Origin: Nitrobacter vulgaris | GTDB lineage: Bacteria > Pseudomonadota > Alphaproteobacteria > Rhizobiales > Xanthobacteraceae | DNA: 64,000 bases | NCBI RefSeq assembly: GCF_002028545.1 | Contig: NZ_MWPQ01000039.1 | Location: 97,973-161,972 of the forward strand | Direction of reading: 5' to 3' | In this document: positions 18,939 to 28,393 of the stretch, piece by piece | How positions within the stretch are numbered: position 1 is the first letter of the stretch | Layout: each line of letters begins with the position of its first letter | The notes under the pieces: generated by a model | What the model saw: only the letters and a program-made list of their open reading frames with translations | What the model was told of the DNA's origin: nothing | Database searches by the model: none | Translations under genes and position numbers: made by a program

Positions 18939-19272
18939 CACAGCTACCTCCACACGCACGTCAGATGCCGGTCGGTTCGCTTGTATCAAAGCCGTTCAAG
19001 CAGTCAGCCTGTCCACCATCATCTGAGTATTCTCGGTTCGAGCTGTCAACTCATTGAGCAAACAAGCGCGCCAGCCCGAGCGAATAAACGACAGAACGAC
19101 GTTTGATCTTTAATTTTTTTTGCGATCCGTTCGCGAGATCTTCTCGCTAAGGACTCGATCGGGAACACAAAAGGAAAACTCGAAGAACACAGACAGGCAT
19201 AATCCCGCCAACGAATCCTTCAATTGGCAGCCCGGCGCGTGACTAGCGATCACATAAAAATGAGTGTGAAGC
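18939..19272. other. intergenic stretch, no supported gene
   Basis: About 330 nt between the small recombinase-linked gene and the PD-(D/E)xK-like gene. It includes a T-rich run near 19115-19125 that could end the upstream transcript, and should also hold the promoter of the recombinase operon. No coding or RNA feature is clear. Confidence 0.35.
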
Positions 19273-20202
19273 TCAGGACCCGCTGCGGAAACGTGCGAAT
19301 CCTACCCGGACATTTGTTGACAATGACGGCATGCGGCTTTGATGACTGCGACTCCGCGCGGTGGAAATTCCAGTACTTCCCGCATCGAGCAGCGCATCCT
19401 CCGCCTCGTCGCGGCTAAAGTCGACGCTCGACATCGACTGCCGTGAGACAGGCTTCGCGGTGCCGATTACCTTGCGGCACTGGGATTCGAGTTCCTGCTG
19501 CACACGCGCGGCAAACATATCCCGAAGGCGCGTCATCGCGTCGCCGGCTTCGTCGACCTCGAGAAGATCGCCAATTTCGGAAAGCTTGAAGACGCCCTTC
19601 TCATGATCGCTGGAGATATCCGCGCCATCGATTATGGCGGTGCCGACTTCGACGAGGATCGGACCTTGCCGCTCGCTCAACCAACTCGAGGCGATCGCCG
19701 CTACCGCCAACATCCGGAAGCGAAGGTCTTCCAACTTGCTCTCGGCATAGGATCCGAGCGAGCGCTTCACGTCGATGATGAGTCCCGCGTGCCGTGCGCG
19801 GTTCGCGATGAACAGATCGGGCGTGTAGGTTCTGTTTGCGTGCACCTCGGACGGCAGCCGGATGCCCTGGATTTCGCGCCACTCGTTCTTTTTGAGAAGT
19901 TGGATTGCAGCGGGAACGATTGGCATCGGTCGGTCCGGCGGCAAGATCACAAGATCAGGATTACATTTGGCGATCGCCGCAATGCCCCACTCGAGGAGCT
20001 TTCCCTCGTGAAATGCTACGGATCGGGCGACAGACGCAAGTTCAGAATACTTTCCAAAGATGCGGTCGGGGTTCGGTTCATACGCGACAATTGCTTGAAT
20101 CGCTTTATCGACCATGGATTTGAATTCAGGCTCCAGATCGGAAATCGAAGCGCGGCAGGAATAAGCGCGCCTGACGGCCACGCTCGATAAGCGAGTTTTC
20201 AT
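19273..20202 (-). CDS. hypothetical protein with a PD-(D/E)xK-like nuclease core
   Basis: The 309-residue protein is not one I can name. Residues around 127-150 read TPDLFIANRARHAGLIIDVK, which fits the PD-x(n)-(D/E)xK pattern of restriction-endonuclease folds: Asp in TPDL, then hydrophobic strand, then DVK. The helix-rich segment AESKLEDLRFRMLAVAAIA follows. The last 60 residues are Ser/Arg-rich and probably disordered. It lies downstream of the FtsH-like protease gene in the same direction with a 162-nt gap. The nuclease call is motif-based inference and the substrate is unknown. Confidence 0.6.
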   Translation of the reverse strand: MKTRLSSVAVRRAYSCRASISDLEPEFKSMVDKAIQAIVAYEPNPDRIFGKYSELASVARSVAFHEGKLLEWGIAAIAKCNPDLVILPPDRPMPIVPAAIQLLKKNEWREIQGIRLPSEVHANRTYTPDLFIANRARHAGLIIDVKRSLGSYAESKLEDLRFRMLAVAAIASSWLSERQGPILVEVGTAIIDGADISSDHEKGVFKLSEIGDLLEVDEAGDAMTRLRDMFAARVQQELESQCRKVIGTAKPVSRQSMSSVDFSRDEAEDALLDAGSTGISTARSRSHQSRMPSLSTNVRVGFARFRSGS

Positions 20203-20364
20203 GGGACACTCTTTCTTCAGGGTCGATCGGACAACACGAACACCACTTGAACCGGGCGGCCGGCGCGTGATGCATTCAAGAAAAAGATGAACCTTGGATC
20301 GGTACGTTGTTTAGAATTTTTTTAACCGCTACTGACTTCGTTCGATGGAGTCTGGAGCCGCCGT

Positions 20365-22473
20365 TCAATCAGACTCGCCAAGATTATGATGCTGGAGAAC
20401 TTCGACGATTGCCGCCCGTTCAAGATAGCCGTTGTTTCTGAGGGCTGATGCAATCTCGAGAATGGCTGGGCAATGCAGTTGGACGATGGTTTCAGCATAG
20501 AGATGGCATCGATCGAGTCGTTGTCTGATCGCCGCCAACGTCGTCTGGTTATGGAGCATTGCCTCCCTCGAGGCGTCCGGCAACTGAACCAGGCCAGATT
20601 GACCGAGGCCAAAGCGAACCTCGATATCCAAAGCGATCTGGGTCGCTTTCATCAGGTCGGACGTGTCACCGAGGCCTGCGCCAATGGTGACTTCCTGCGC
20701 TCCCAGAAGGAGCTTTTCAGCCGCGCGGCCCGCAAGTAGCGTCGTCATGACGTGCTCAAGGCCGCGCAGCGTGAGATCGTTGCCCATATTCATCTGACCG
20801 CTGGTCAGGCCGCCCGTTTCCGTGAGCCACACCATCTTGGGTTCGTAACATCGCAGTGCGGCGCCGACGACGATATGTCCCGCCTCGTGGATGCTGACGA
20901 CATTCCGGAGATCGTGCGGAAGCCCGACCTGCTGCCCTCTGATCTCTTGGAGGATGTCATGGCTGGTGAATGCACGGTTGCCGCGCCGGGCATTTGATCG
21001 GGCGCGTCGGACCCAGGCTTCGACGTCGGCCCCGGTGCCACCACGTGCGGCCAGAGCAAGTGGCATCAGGTCGGCCTCCGGAAGATCGTTCTTGAGATAG
21101 AACCGAATGATTTCACACAGATCATCGGTCCCGGGCCGTTCGATACTGATCGTCCGGTCAAGGCGCCCGGCACGACGGATGGCGGGGTCGATTCGGTCCG
21201 CATGATTGGTCGCGCCGATGACAACGACGCCCGGGCGGTCGTCGATCCCGGCCAGAAGCTCGAGAAGAAGATTGACGATCTGCGACCAGTATTCGACGTA
21301 CTCGCCGCGCAATCGGGCGCGGTCAGAGATTCCGTCCAGTTCATCGATGAACAGGATTGATGGCGTCAGTCTGCGGGCTTGTACGAAAGCGGTCCGCATG
21401 GCTTGAAGCGTGCCTGACAGATAGCTGGCGGCATTCCAGTCAGCCACCGACGTGGCGACGATCGGCACCCCGGCGCTGCGAGCCAGCGCCTTCGCGTATT
21501 GTGTTTTGCCGACGCCAGGTGGGCCATCCAGCAACAGGCCCTTGTCAATGGCTGCCCAGTCCAGATGACCGCGCTTGTAGGCGGCGAGATCTGCCGCCAG
21601 GTTCAGGCCCCAGTCTTTGGCCGCGCCGTATCCGGCAAGCTCCTCGAGCCGTGGACCGCTGTCGTCAAAGATATCCTTATTGCGGATGATCTCGTCCAGC
21701 CGCTTCAGGCACTCATCGGGCGTCTGGCGCTTTCTCACGGCCAGTTGCAGGTCGCCGACATCGGCGGCGCGGACCAGCTCCGGATCGATAGCGCCGCAGG
21801 GTGCATGACCGGTGACGGCCTCGATCACGAGTGCGATGGCGCGTTCGTCGATCTCGCCGAGGACCAGATGATGCTCTGCCGTCCGCATCAGATCGCGCGG
21901 CAAATGGCGCCGTGGTTCCGGAGCGATGCCAATGATGGGGCTCTGTGCATGGAGGGCGGATGCGACGGTGTCGTTGCCCTTCTCTGGCTTGTCCCCGTTT
22001 TCGGTCCCGTCACGCACGAACGCCAACGCTGTTCGTTGCTGGCGGCTCGAACCATACTGTCTGCCTTGCAGGACCTGGATATCGGAGCCGAACGCGCATT
22101 CGTGCAGCACTTCGGCAACGAGGGCGACCAGCTCTGCGTCATGGGTGGCGATCGTGATCACTGGATTGCCGCGACGCAATTCCTTGATGAGCCCGGGCAC
22201 CGTCTCGATGGCGCGGGCCGTGAGGATCGCGACGGCGGCAATGTCCGGCCGGATGGAGGTCTGATTGTCCGGATCGGCGCTGCCGGAAAGATCATCGAGC
22301 AGCTGCTCGATCGGATCAGTGGGATCGCCACTCCGGAGCAGAGGCTTGGCCTCGGCGCCTGCTGCGCGAGCTAAAATGTCGAGGAAGGCGCGCGCCAGTA
22401 AATCTGACGACGTTTTGGTGGCGGGGCTTAAAGCAGTCGCGGCGACGCGGTCGTCGGTTTCCATCACGGACAT
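20365..22473 (-). CDS. soluble FtsH-like AAA ATPase with M41 metalloprotease domain
   Basis: An ATP-driven unfoldase-protease. From the ATG at 22473 (GAGG 7 nt upstream) it has 702 residues. An N-terminal ~270-residue region is of unknown type. The AAA module has Walker A GPPGVGKT (about 317-324), Walker B ILFIDELD and arginine fingers in RRAGRLDR. The peptidase domain has HEAGH (about 529-533) and a third ligand in GDTSDLMKAT. Unlike housekeeping FtsH it has no membrane segment, so it should be cytosolic. The start avoids overlap with the upstream gene at 22523. Its substrate is unknown; it is typical island cargo. Confidence 0.85.
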   Translation of the reverse strand: MSVMETDDRVAATALSPATKTSSDLLARAFLDILARAAGAEAKPLLRSGDPTDPIEQLLDDLSGSADPDNQTSIRPDIAAVAILTARAIETVPGLIKELRRGNPVITIATHDAELVALVAEVLHECAFGSDIQVLQGRQYGSSRQQRTALAFVRDGTENGDKPEKGNDTVASALHAQSPIIGIAPEPRRHLPRDLMRTAEHHLVLGEIDERAIALVIEAVTGHAPCGAIDPELVRAADVGDLQLAVRKRQTPDECLKRLDEIIRNKDIFDDSGPRLEELAGYGAAKDWGLNLAADLAAYKRGHLDWAAIDKGLLLDGPPGVGKTQYAKALARSAGVPIVATSVADWNAASYLSGTLQAMRTAFVQARRLTPSILFIDELDGISDRARLRGEYVEYWSQIVNLLLELLAGIDDRPGVVVIGATNHADRIDPAIRRAGRLDRTISIERPGTDDLCEIIRFYLKNDLPEADLMPLALAARGGTGADVEAWVRRARSNARRGNRAFTSHDILQEIRGQQVGLPHDLRNVVSIHEAGHIVVGAALRCYEPKMVWLTETGGLTSGQMNMGNDLTLRGLEHVMTTLLAGRAAEKLLLGAQEVTIGAGLGDTSDLMKATQIALDIEVRFGLGQSGLVQLPDASREAMLHNQTTLAAIRQRLDRCHLYAETIVQLHCPAILEIASALRNNGYLERAAIVEVLQHHNLGESD

Positions 22474-22522
22474 GAGGGTGCCTCGTTGTGAAAGGATGAT
22501 GATGTCGGATTGGCGAGGGGGA

Positions 22523-22846
22523 TCAGTGGTGCCGATCGCCATGATGTGGCGGCCCGAGTCGATAGAACCGCGACCAGGTTCGTGCCCATCCACGTTCGGC
22601 GTCCAGAACCATGAGTTGACTGGTATGGATGCGGGGCCGATCGCCGAGCAGCGGATGATCCGTTACCTCGCCAATCAGGCACGGGCTGAACAATGCCGCG
22701 GAAGACCAGTTCTCCAGCCAGGGTGCGTTGGCCAGGGAAGGATGGTTCGGCCAACCATGAACACGGATGTCATGGATGTCGTGCGACAGATCAACCAAGG
22801 CGTTTTGAAGGTCGATGATATTCCGAAACGGCGTCTCGATTGTCAT
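22523..22846 (-). CDS. small hypothetical protein upstream of the AAA-protease
   Basis: ATG at 22846 follows AGGAGG by 5 nt, a strong ribosome-binding site, and gives 107 residues. It has an N-terminal helix (FRNIIDLQNALVDLSHDIHD) and a C-terminal His/Arg-rich tail. I recognise no family. It lies 50 nt before the AAA-protease and 16 nt after the preceding gene, so the three are probably one operon. It might be a partner or adaptor of the protease; that is inference from position. Confidence 0.62.
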   Translation of the reverse strand: MTIETPFRNIIDLQNALVDLSHDIHDIRVHGWPNHPSLANAPWLENWSSAALFSPCLIGEVTDHPLLGDRPRIHTSQLMVLDAERGWARTWSRFYRLGPPHHGDRHH

Positions 22847-22862
22847 TGCATCCTCCTGACGA

Positions 22863-23315
22863 TCAGAAATCGGCAATCAGCCAGAGATCGCTGAGCAGGC
22901 GGCACTGCGGGTCGATTTTTGACCGCCGTCGCAACGCCGAGGAAATGAGAATTCCGGATGTGACGTCGCCGTCTATCGCGAAAGCAAGCATGGCCGAGAG
23001 GACGAGATCGATTTCAGCGTGATCGATCTTCCGCTTCTTGAGTCGATCCACGGTAATCTTGATCGCGGCGGGCACTTCACCCGTGGCTACGTCAGGCCAG
23101 TAAGGCTCCCCGTCGATCCTCGTTCCTATCAGGGCCCATCGAAGGGTGGCGGAGTCCCTTTTTCTGAACTCGCCGGGGATTTTGGTCCTCCACCACGTCA
23201 ATGGGGAAGCCGGGTCATTATCGTCGTTGGCCAGCGCAGGAACCGGTATCCTTGCGTTCGGGGATAATCCAGAAGATTCACTGATCTCGAAGGCACGACT
23301 GATCGCTACGCGCAT
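22863..23315 (-). CDS. hypothetical protein, first gene of the AAA-protease operon
   Basis: The 150-residue frame starts at an ATG preceded by GGGAGGG. The middle contains WALIGTRIDGEPYWPDVATGEVPAA and the C-terminal half is helical, ending LLSDLWLIADF. No membrane segment or catalytic motif is evident and no family is recognised. It is the first of three tightly spaced minus-strand genes leading into the FtsH-like protease. Confidence 0.6.
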   Translation of the reverse strand: MRVAISRAFEISESSGLSPNARIPVPALANDDNDPASPLTWWRTKIPGEFRKRDSATLRWALIGTRIDGEPYWPDVATGEVPAAIKITVDRLKKRKIDHAEIDLVLSAMLAFAIDGDVTSGILISSALRRRSKIDPQCRLLSDLWLIADF

Positions 23316-23436
23316 GCGTTACCCTCCCAAAAAAAAGGATCAAAGCGACGGGTCTTGGACGTACTGGTGCAGGACTTGCTGTCGCGAATCCTGCCGCGCG
23401 GGCGGGCTGCAAGCGCCGCCGCGGTTCTTCAGGGAT

Positions 23437-23772
23437 TCATTTCAACGAAGCTTGGCGTTTGATGGCGGTTGAAATTTCGCTGCGCAATCTGGCGAACCAG
23501 TCATCAAACTTGAGACAAGTTGTACCATGTTGGCCTGCACCTTTCCGGAGGGCATCCGGAGAAACCCGACGCATGGTTAATATCGCCTGGCAAAGGCTGT
23601 AGAACGCAACGTAATGTGGATCATGTCCATCGAGATGCGCAACGGAACCTATCGCAGTGGAGTCCAAGCCAAAAAATATTCGGTTTTTACAACCCGCCTC
23701 CGGCACGAGAGCCCATGCATTGCACGCTGCTCCGATCAGAGAACATTCATCACCCGATGACCGACGGGTCAT
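23437..23772 (-). pseudogene. degenerate fragment of a drmB (DUF1998) 3' end
   Basis: An open frame of 111 codons whose first ~30 residues (GDECSLIGAACNAWALVPEA) mirror the C-terminus of DrmB encoded at 29445-31301 (GDERSLIGAACHACALVPET). The DNA homology is visible by eye between about 23690-23780 and 29521-29610, with roughly a dozen differences and one indel, and continues weakly to about 23660. One of the conserved Cys residues is replaced by Trp. The rest of the frame has no similarity I can see. I read it as a relic of a second or rearranged DISARM locus. Confidence 0.65.
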
Positions 23773-23886
23773 GGTCAGCGAACGACGCCCTCGCTTGGGT
23801 TGTTTGGCGGGGGCTTTCAGCCCCTCACGCCGCCAGGTCCGTTCAACCCCGTTTCTTATTTATCGTCCAGCCGGAGCCGGCCCAAT

Positions 23887-23920
23887 CACGTCTCGTCCAT
23901 GATTTCGTCGCCGAGACGTG
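23887..23920. repeat. 9-bp inverted repeat downstream of the exonuclease gene
   Basis: CACGTCTCG and CGAGACGTG are separated by 16 nt, about 70 nt past the exonuclease stop. A second small stem, GGGGC/GCCCC, lies at 23810-23824. Neither has a U-tract, so a terminator role is uncertain. Confidence 0.4.
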
Positions 23921-23991
23921 GAGCTGCTTTTCTGACGTAGACATACTGACCGGCTAAGCCAGTTCCATCCCATTCGTCTTTCGCAAATAGT

Positions 23992-24888
23992 TTAAATCCG
24001 ATCTGAAAAGCGATCATGTGCATCGATCCGCCGGAGCACAGGGTCGATCGCACGCTGATAGATCTCCGTTCTTAAGAAACGTAGCTCGGTCTCACGTTGA
24101 GCCTCAGAAACGTCGATGTACCAAGCACGAGGCTGAGGTCCAGGATCGCCGTTCCAGCGATACCCTCGAGCCTTGAGGACATCTTTCAATTCGTATGGGG
24201 AGTTCTCCGCCCAGATTCGCCATGTCACGGCTCGGGCACCATCCAGGAGGCGACTGAGGCCCGTGACTCCGGATTTGGGCAGTCGAGTCGCCAGCAATTC
24301 GACGGTGGCGAGACAATCGTGCATCGCTCGGTGACGATCGTAGAAGAAGCCGGTCGCCTGGGCGAGATAGGCCAATTTCGTACCCTCAAACCCTTCCGCA
24401 GCCCAGTCGATCTGGTTGAGCGAACAAGCCCACGGCTTCGACGAAAACACATCGCTGAACCGTTCAAGGAAGCGGCGATCGAACGCCGCGTTATGAGCAA
24501 TGATGAGTGATGCCGGCGCCGCGAATTTAGCGATCTCAGCCTGGTCGATGACTTGACCCGCCACCATCTCGTTCGTAATGCCAGTGATCGCGGTGATCTC
24601 AGGCGTAATCAGCTCGCTCGGCTGACGCAACCTTTGGAAACTTTCGCCCACGCTGAAGACGGTGCCATCCAGGCCGTAGCTGAACGGCGTCATGGCGAGT
24701 TCGATAATCTCTTCGCGCCGCGGATCGAGCCCTGTAGTTTCCACATCCACCACAAGGCCAAGTCTGACCGGCGTACCGGGAGGGGGAACGTTAGATGGGC
24801 GCGGCTTAAGGCGCCGGATGACGCGGTAATCCCCCGTGGCCTCCAGCGTCTGCGCGATCAACTCCAGATGGTCAGAAGAAGTCATCAT
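23992..24888 (-). CDS. DEDDh 3'-5' exonuclease (DnaQ-like)
   Basis: A predicted exonuclease of the DnaQ/RNase T superfamily. The 298-residue product has the DxE motif in VVDVETTGLDP (about residues 47-50), the second Asp in IAHNAAFDRRFL, and the DEDDh signature HRAMHD (H, four residues, D). So all catalytic residues are present. A C-terminal ~100-residue extension (WRIWAENSPYELKDVLKARG) is of the kind often linked to such domains. Its ATG overlaps the herA stop (ATGA), making it the third gene of a coupled sir2-herA-exo operon. It probably degrades nucleic acid as part of that system; this role is inferred. Confidence 0.87.
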   Translation of the reverse strand: MMTSSDHLELIAQTLEATGDYRVIRRLKPRPSNVPPPGTPVRLGLVVDVETTGLDPRREEIIELAMTPFSYGLDGTVFSVGESFQRLRQPSELITPEITAITGITNEMVAGQVIDQAEIAKFAAPASLIIAHNAAFDRRFLERFSDVFSSKPWACSLNQIDWAAEGFEGTKLAYLAQATGFFYDRHRAMHDCLATVELLATRLPKSGVTGLSRLLDGARAVTWRIWAENSPYELKDVLKARGYRWNGDPGPQPRAWYIDVSEAQRETELRFLRTEIYQRAIDPVLRRIDAHDRFSDRI

Positions 24889-26915
24889 CCTGCTTCGTTC
24901 TCCGCTGTTGGCTCCCTTCCAGCCGCTGCGGCATCATCGACCGACCGGGGTGTAAGGCGAATATCAGCGGCTCGACCTTCTTCATGGAACCAGAGATCGA
25001 CGATGGCCGTATCGTCGCTACGCGGTCGCGGCGACGCCTCCCGCACTTTGAATGTCGTGGGAAGATTGACTGAAGTTCCAAACACCAGCGCGTGCTGCCG
25101 AGGCAGCGACGGCAGCCGCTTCAGGACGGACTCCGAAATAAATGGAGTCATCTGGCGAATTTGAGAGAGATCGTCGGGGTTCTGAATGCGGTGAACCAGG
25201 AAATTGGAGCACTGGCTGAGAACCGTCTTGGACAGCTCGCTCGGACGCTGCGACGCCAGGAGCACGAACATGCCGTACTTGCGGCCCTCTTTGGCGATGC
25301 GCTCGAAAATCTTGGTGGCGTCGATGGAGAACCGGGAAGGTGTAGAGGCGACATACCTGTGAGCCTCTTCGAGGAGCAGGTGTATCGGGAAGCGGTTTCG
25401 AGGTTCTGCGCGGCAAAGAAACCGAAATAGCATGCGCGCAATGACCGCGCTGACCAACTCAACGATTTCATCTTCGACGGCATTCAGGTCGATAATGATG
25501 ACCTGATTGCATTTAGCGAATGCGCCGCCAGCGGCCTTTTCCAGTCCCACAATGTTGCTCAAGAACTCCAGATCGCTTACGGCCGCATCGACGTCGGCGC
25601 CTTCGTGCCGCAGAAAGGCATATTCCGTCCGCTCCTGAAGAGATTTGAGCCGCGTAACCATGGCCGAGCAGTAATCTCGGATTTGGCGGTTGCCGTGGGC
25701 CTCCTCATAGAGGATCGCGAAATCCAGACATTCGTGCAGCTCATCGAAAGAGAACGGCGTCCGATTGTAGGCTGGTAAGGGCGCATCCTCCCGGAGCTTC
25801 TTCCGTACTTCGTCCAGAAACAACGATTGGTTATTCCCATGAAAATTTCCGTACTGAAAATTCGGGCTGAAGCGGTTCAACAGCGCCATATTCAGATCGT
25901 TCGTCGGATACTTCTGGAGAAGAGAGACGACGCGCTGAAACTTCGACACTGGAGAGTCGCCATCTGCTCCTCGAAAGCACTCAATGATGCAAGTGGCGAC
26001 AAAATGCTCACGCAGCGCCAGGGCATCTGGCGTGTTGGCGTGGAAGAGGCTTGTCAGACCCAACGCCGTCCGAAGGACCGGCAGTTGCGTTCGCTCGCTG
26101 GCCTGCAAAAGCAGTTCCCATTCTGCCATCTCCAGGAACCAGTGCGGCATGCGAAAGCCGGCGGTCGTCCCATCAAGGATCACTCGATGGACGCCAATGC
26201 CGCCGTCTTTCGCCAAAGGCGCGAGCGCCTCGTGATACTCGCCATTCACGTCAAAGACGATGAACGTCGCTCCGCGGGCGTGATGTTCGTTCGGCTTGTA
26301 GAAGAGAGACTGCAAAACCGACGCGACCGTGCATGACTTACCACTGCCGGTATTGCCCAGGACGGCGACATGGCCGCCGAAGAACTCGTTCAGACGGACT
26401 TTGACGTCATAATCCTCGAACACCACCGACTTGCCGATTGGCAGAACGCGGTAGCGCGTGGCGCCTGCAGGTTGGCTGGCACCGCCAGCCGGGCCGACCG
26501 ATGGCTCAATGGCCGCCTCGGTCTCGAAGATGCGATCGAGTTCGCCATCCAAGGCATAGAGCGCATCTGCATACAGGGATGGGAAAACGGATACGCCGAA
26601 ACGGAACACGCCGCCGCGCATCGGCAACATGCCGACAGGCACCACATCCAGGTATTTGGAAGAGCCAGCCCGGTCGAAGTCACCGCGCTCGGATGGCGCG
26701 CTCGCATCGCGTTCGCGCAAGCCTACAACCTCAACCACGACATATTCCGACTGCGACGGGATCATCAAGAATGACCCCAGCCGCGCCACGTAGTGTACGT
26801 CGTCGAAACCGACGACCGTAAAATTGTCGGTCCCGGCGTGCATCTCCACGACAAAGCGGTCGGCTGCGACCGAGACCACTTTGCCGATCGCGCGCTTGCG
26901 ATCGTCGTGGCTCAT
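24885..26915 (-). CDS. herA: HerA-like FtsK-superfamily ATPase
   Basis: A hexameric DNA translocase/helicase. The 676-residue product has an N-terminal HAS-barrel-like region (residues 1-150), Walker A GNTGSGKS (187-194), Walker B LLLEEAH, sensor region LLASQRPSELSKT and a C-terminal region ending in acidic residues. HerA usually partners with NurA, but no nurA is here. Instead it overlaps by 4 nt an upstream SIR2 gene and a downstream DEDDh exonuclease gene. HerA-SIR2 pairs are known anti-phage systems, which I take as the likely role. Confidence 0.9.
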   Translation of the reverse strand: MSHDDRKRAIGKVVSVAADRFVVEMHAGTDNFTVVGFDDVHYVARLGSFLMIPSQSEYVVVEVVGLRERDASAPSERGDFDRAGSSKYLDVVPVGMLPMRGGVFRFGVSVFPSLYADALYALDGELDRIFETEAAIEPSVGPAGGASQPAGATRYRVLPIGKSVVFEDYDVKVRLNEFFGGHVAVLGNTGSGKSCTVASVLQSLFYKPNEHHARGATFIVFDVNGEYHEALAPLAKDGGIGVHRVILDGTTAGFRMPHWFLEMAEWELLLQASERTQLPVLRTALGLTSLFHANTPDALALREHFVATCIIECFRGADGDSPVSKFQRVVSLLQKYPTNDLNMALLNRFSPNFQYGNFHGNNQSLFLDEVRKKLREDAPLPAYNRTPFSFDELHECLDFAILYEEAHGNRQIRDYCSAMVTRLKSLQERTEYAFLRHEGADVDAAVSDLEFLSNIVGLEKAAGGAFAKCNQVIIIDLNAVEDEIVELVSAVIARMLFRFLCRAEPRNRFPIHLLLEEAHRYVASTPSRFSIDATKIFERIAKEGRKYGMFVLLASQRPSELSKTVLSQCSNFLVHRIQNPDDLSQIRQMTPFISESVLKRLPSLPRQHALVFGTSVNLPTTFKVREASPRPRSDDTAIVDLWFHEEGRAADIRLTPRSVDDAAAAGREPTAENEAG

Positions 26916-28393
26916 GCCTCATCTTCCTTCTTTTCATCGTCCCTTTTCGGCGCCAACTCAGACAACACCTTGCGAACAGCATCGTCGATCCGATCGCTGG
27001 GACGCTGCGGCATGAAATGTTCGACGATCATATCGAAGTAGTGCGCCTTCGTTCCCTCGGTGGGGCCGTCGCCACCGATGATCCAAATCCGAGGATCGCG
27101 CAGCGCCCGAAGCTTGGCGATCTCCCCGTCCATGTCCGGCGCCGCAAAGATCACCAGGCGGAAAGTCGGGATCGTTAGCGCCTGGTAGATGATGTTATTC
27201 AGGTGCTCGTCCCCAAAGGCGTAGCCGGCCGTCATGAGAACACTCTGCTCGCGTACGATTCGGGACTGAAATTCCCGGAAGAGGTCCGCATAGGGCGAGC
27301 CGAGCGAAGAGTTCTGCTTCGCCGGCGTCGGATAGATCAGCATCTGGTTCGCGGACGCTGGCGGCCAAACCTCCTTGATCGGGAACAAGCCGTGATCGTC
27401 CTCGGTCCAAGTGACCGAGCCATGCAATTTGCAGAGATAGACGAAGGCATCGACGGCGGTCCACTTACGGCTGGCGACATCGAGCTGCTCGGCTAAGGCA
27501 TAGCGGAAACTGGCTGGGTTGAAGCGGCGTTCAACCACACCAGAGAAGCCGTTGGCATATGGAATGCCCAAGCGGTCCATCGCCAATTCGCTGAAATGAT
27601 CGTAGTTGGTCGTGAACACCCACGGCCGAGGCAAGGACCGATCGCGCAGGACCAGCTTCTTGTAAAACCGCTCGTAGAGATCGCGCACGGTGGTGTCGCC
27701 GTCCGCGGCGAAGCTCCCGTTGGTGACACGGATACACAGGAAATCTTGGACCTTTTTGATGATGCCATCGAGAACAGCGCGGTCGGGGCTAAGGTCGGTG
27801 TTCTCGCTATGACGTAGCACAAACCGCTGTGCGAATAGCACCTCCATCAGGCGCTCAAGGTTGCGGCTGTAATCTTTCCCCAAATTGATCCCGAGCGCAT
27901 CGAGATAATCGAGTTCGGCCTTGGTCAACCGCCATGGCGCGGGCTCCCGCTCTCGTTCGCCAAGGACCTGTGCTTCCAACACACCGCCGGCGCCAGCGTC
28001 TTCGGCTACGACTGAATCACCGAACATTTCCGTCAGCGGGTCAGCAGTTGGGTCGGGCGGTCGGCCCTCGGCTTCGATGACATCGTCATCAGCGACGGCC
28101 TCACCGCCCTCCATCGATGGCGTCTCAGCGTAAAATCCCGCATTGCGCGCGTCGAGGGTTTCCCCGCAAAACTCTTTTGCCAGAGGCGCCATCGTTGAAA
28201 TGCCGAGCTCTTTGCCGCCCTTCATCAGGGAGGAGCATCCCGCGCCAAGCAAGAATGCTATGTTCTTGGCGCTCATGGCCTCGGAAATGGCCTGACGCGC
28301 GCTCTCACCCCCTTTGTTCCAGTCAAGATCTAAAGGTTCGGCATCGCCGTTCCGCAGAAATTGAAATTTGCGTCCTTCGTCGCCCTCACTCAT
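26912..28393 (-). CDS. SIR2-domain protein, predicted NAD-consuming defence effector
   Basis: The ATG at 28393 is preceded by GAGGGG at 6 nt and gives 493 residues; a GTG two codons earlier is less well placed. The SIR2 features are GAGCSS (near residue 50), FTTNYDHFSE (the TxNxD element) and LHGSVTW with the catalytic His (about 330). An acidic, low-complexity insert separates the first part from the rest. Defence SIR2 domains hydrolyse NAD+ on phage infection and stop growth. The 4-nt overlap with herA supports a two-component NADase-ATPase complex. NADase activity is inferred from family and context. Confidence 0.88.
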   Translation of the reverse strand: MSEGDEGRKFQFLRNGDAEPLDLDWNKGGESARQAISEAMSAKNIAFLLGAGCSSLMKGGKELGISTMAPLAKEFCGETLDARNAGFYAETPSMEGGEAVADDDVIEAEGRPPDPTADPLTEMFGDSVVAEDAGAGGVLEAQVLGEREREPAPWRLTKAELDYLDALGINLGKDYSRNLERLMEVLFAQRFVLRHSENTDLSPDRAVLDGIIKKVQDFLCIRVTNGSFAADGDTTVRDLYERFYKKLVLRDRSLPRPWVFTTNYDHFSELAMDRLGIPYANGFSGVVERRFNPASFRYALAEQLDVASRKWTAVDAFVYLCKLHGSVTWTEDDHGLFPIKEVWPPASANQMLIYPTPAKQNSSLGSPYADLFREFQSRIVREQSVLMTAGYAFGDEHLNNIIYQALTIPTFRLVIFAAPDMDGEIAKLRALRDPRIWIIGGDGPTEGTKAHYFDMIVEHFMPQRPSDRIDDAVRKVLSELAPKRDDEKKEDEA

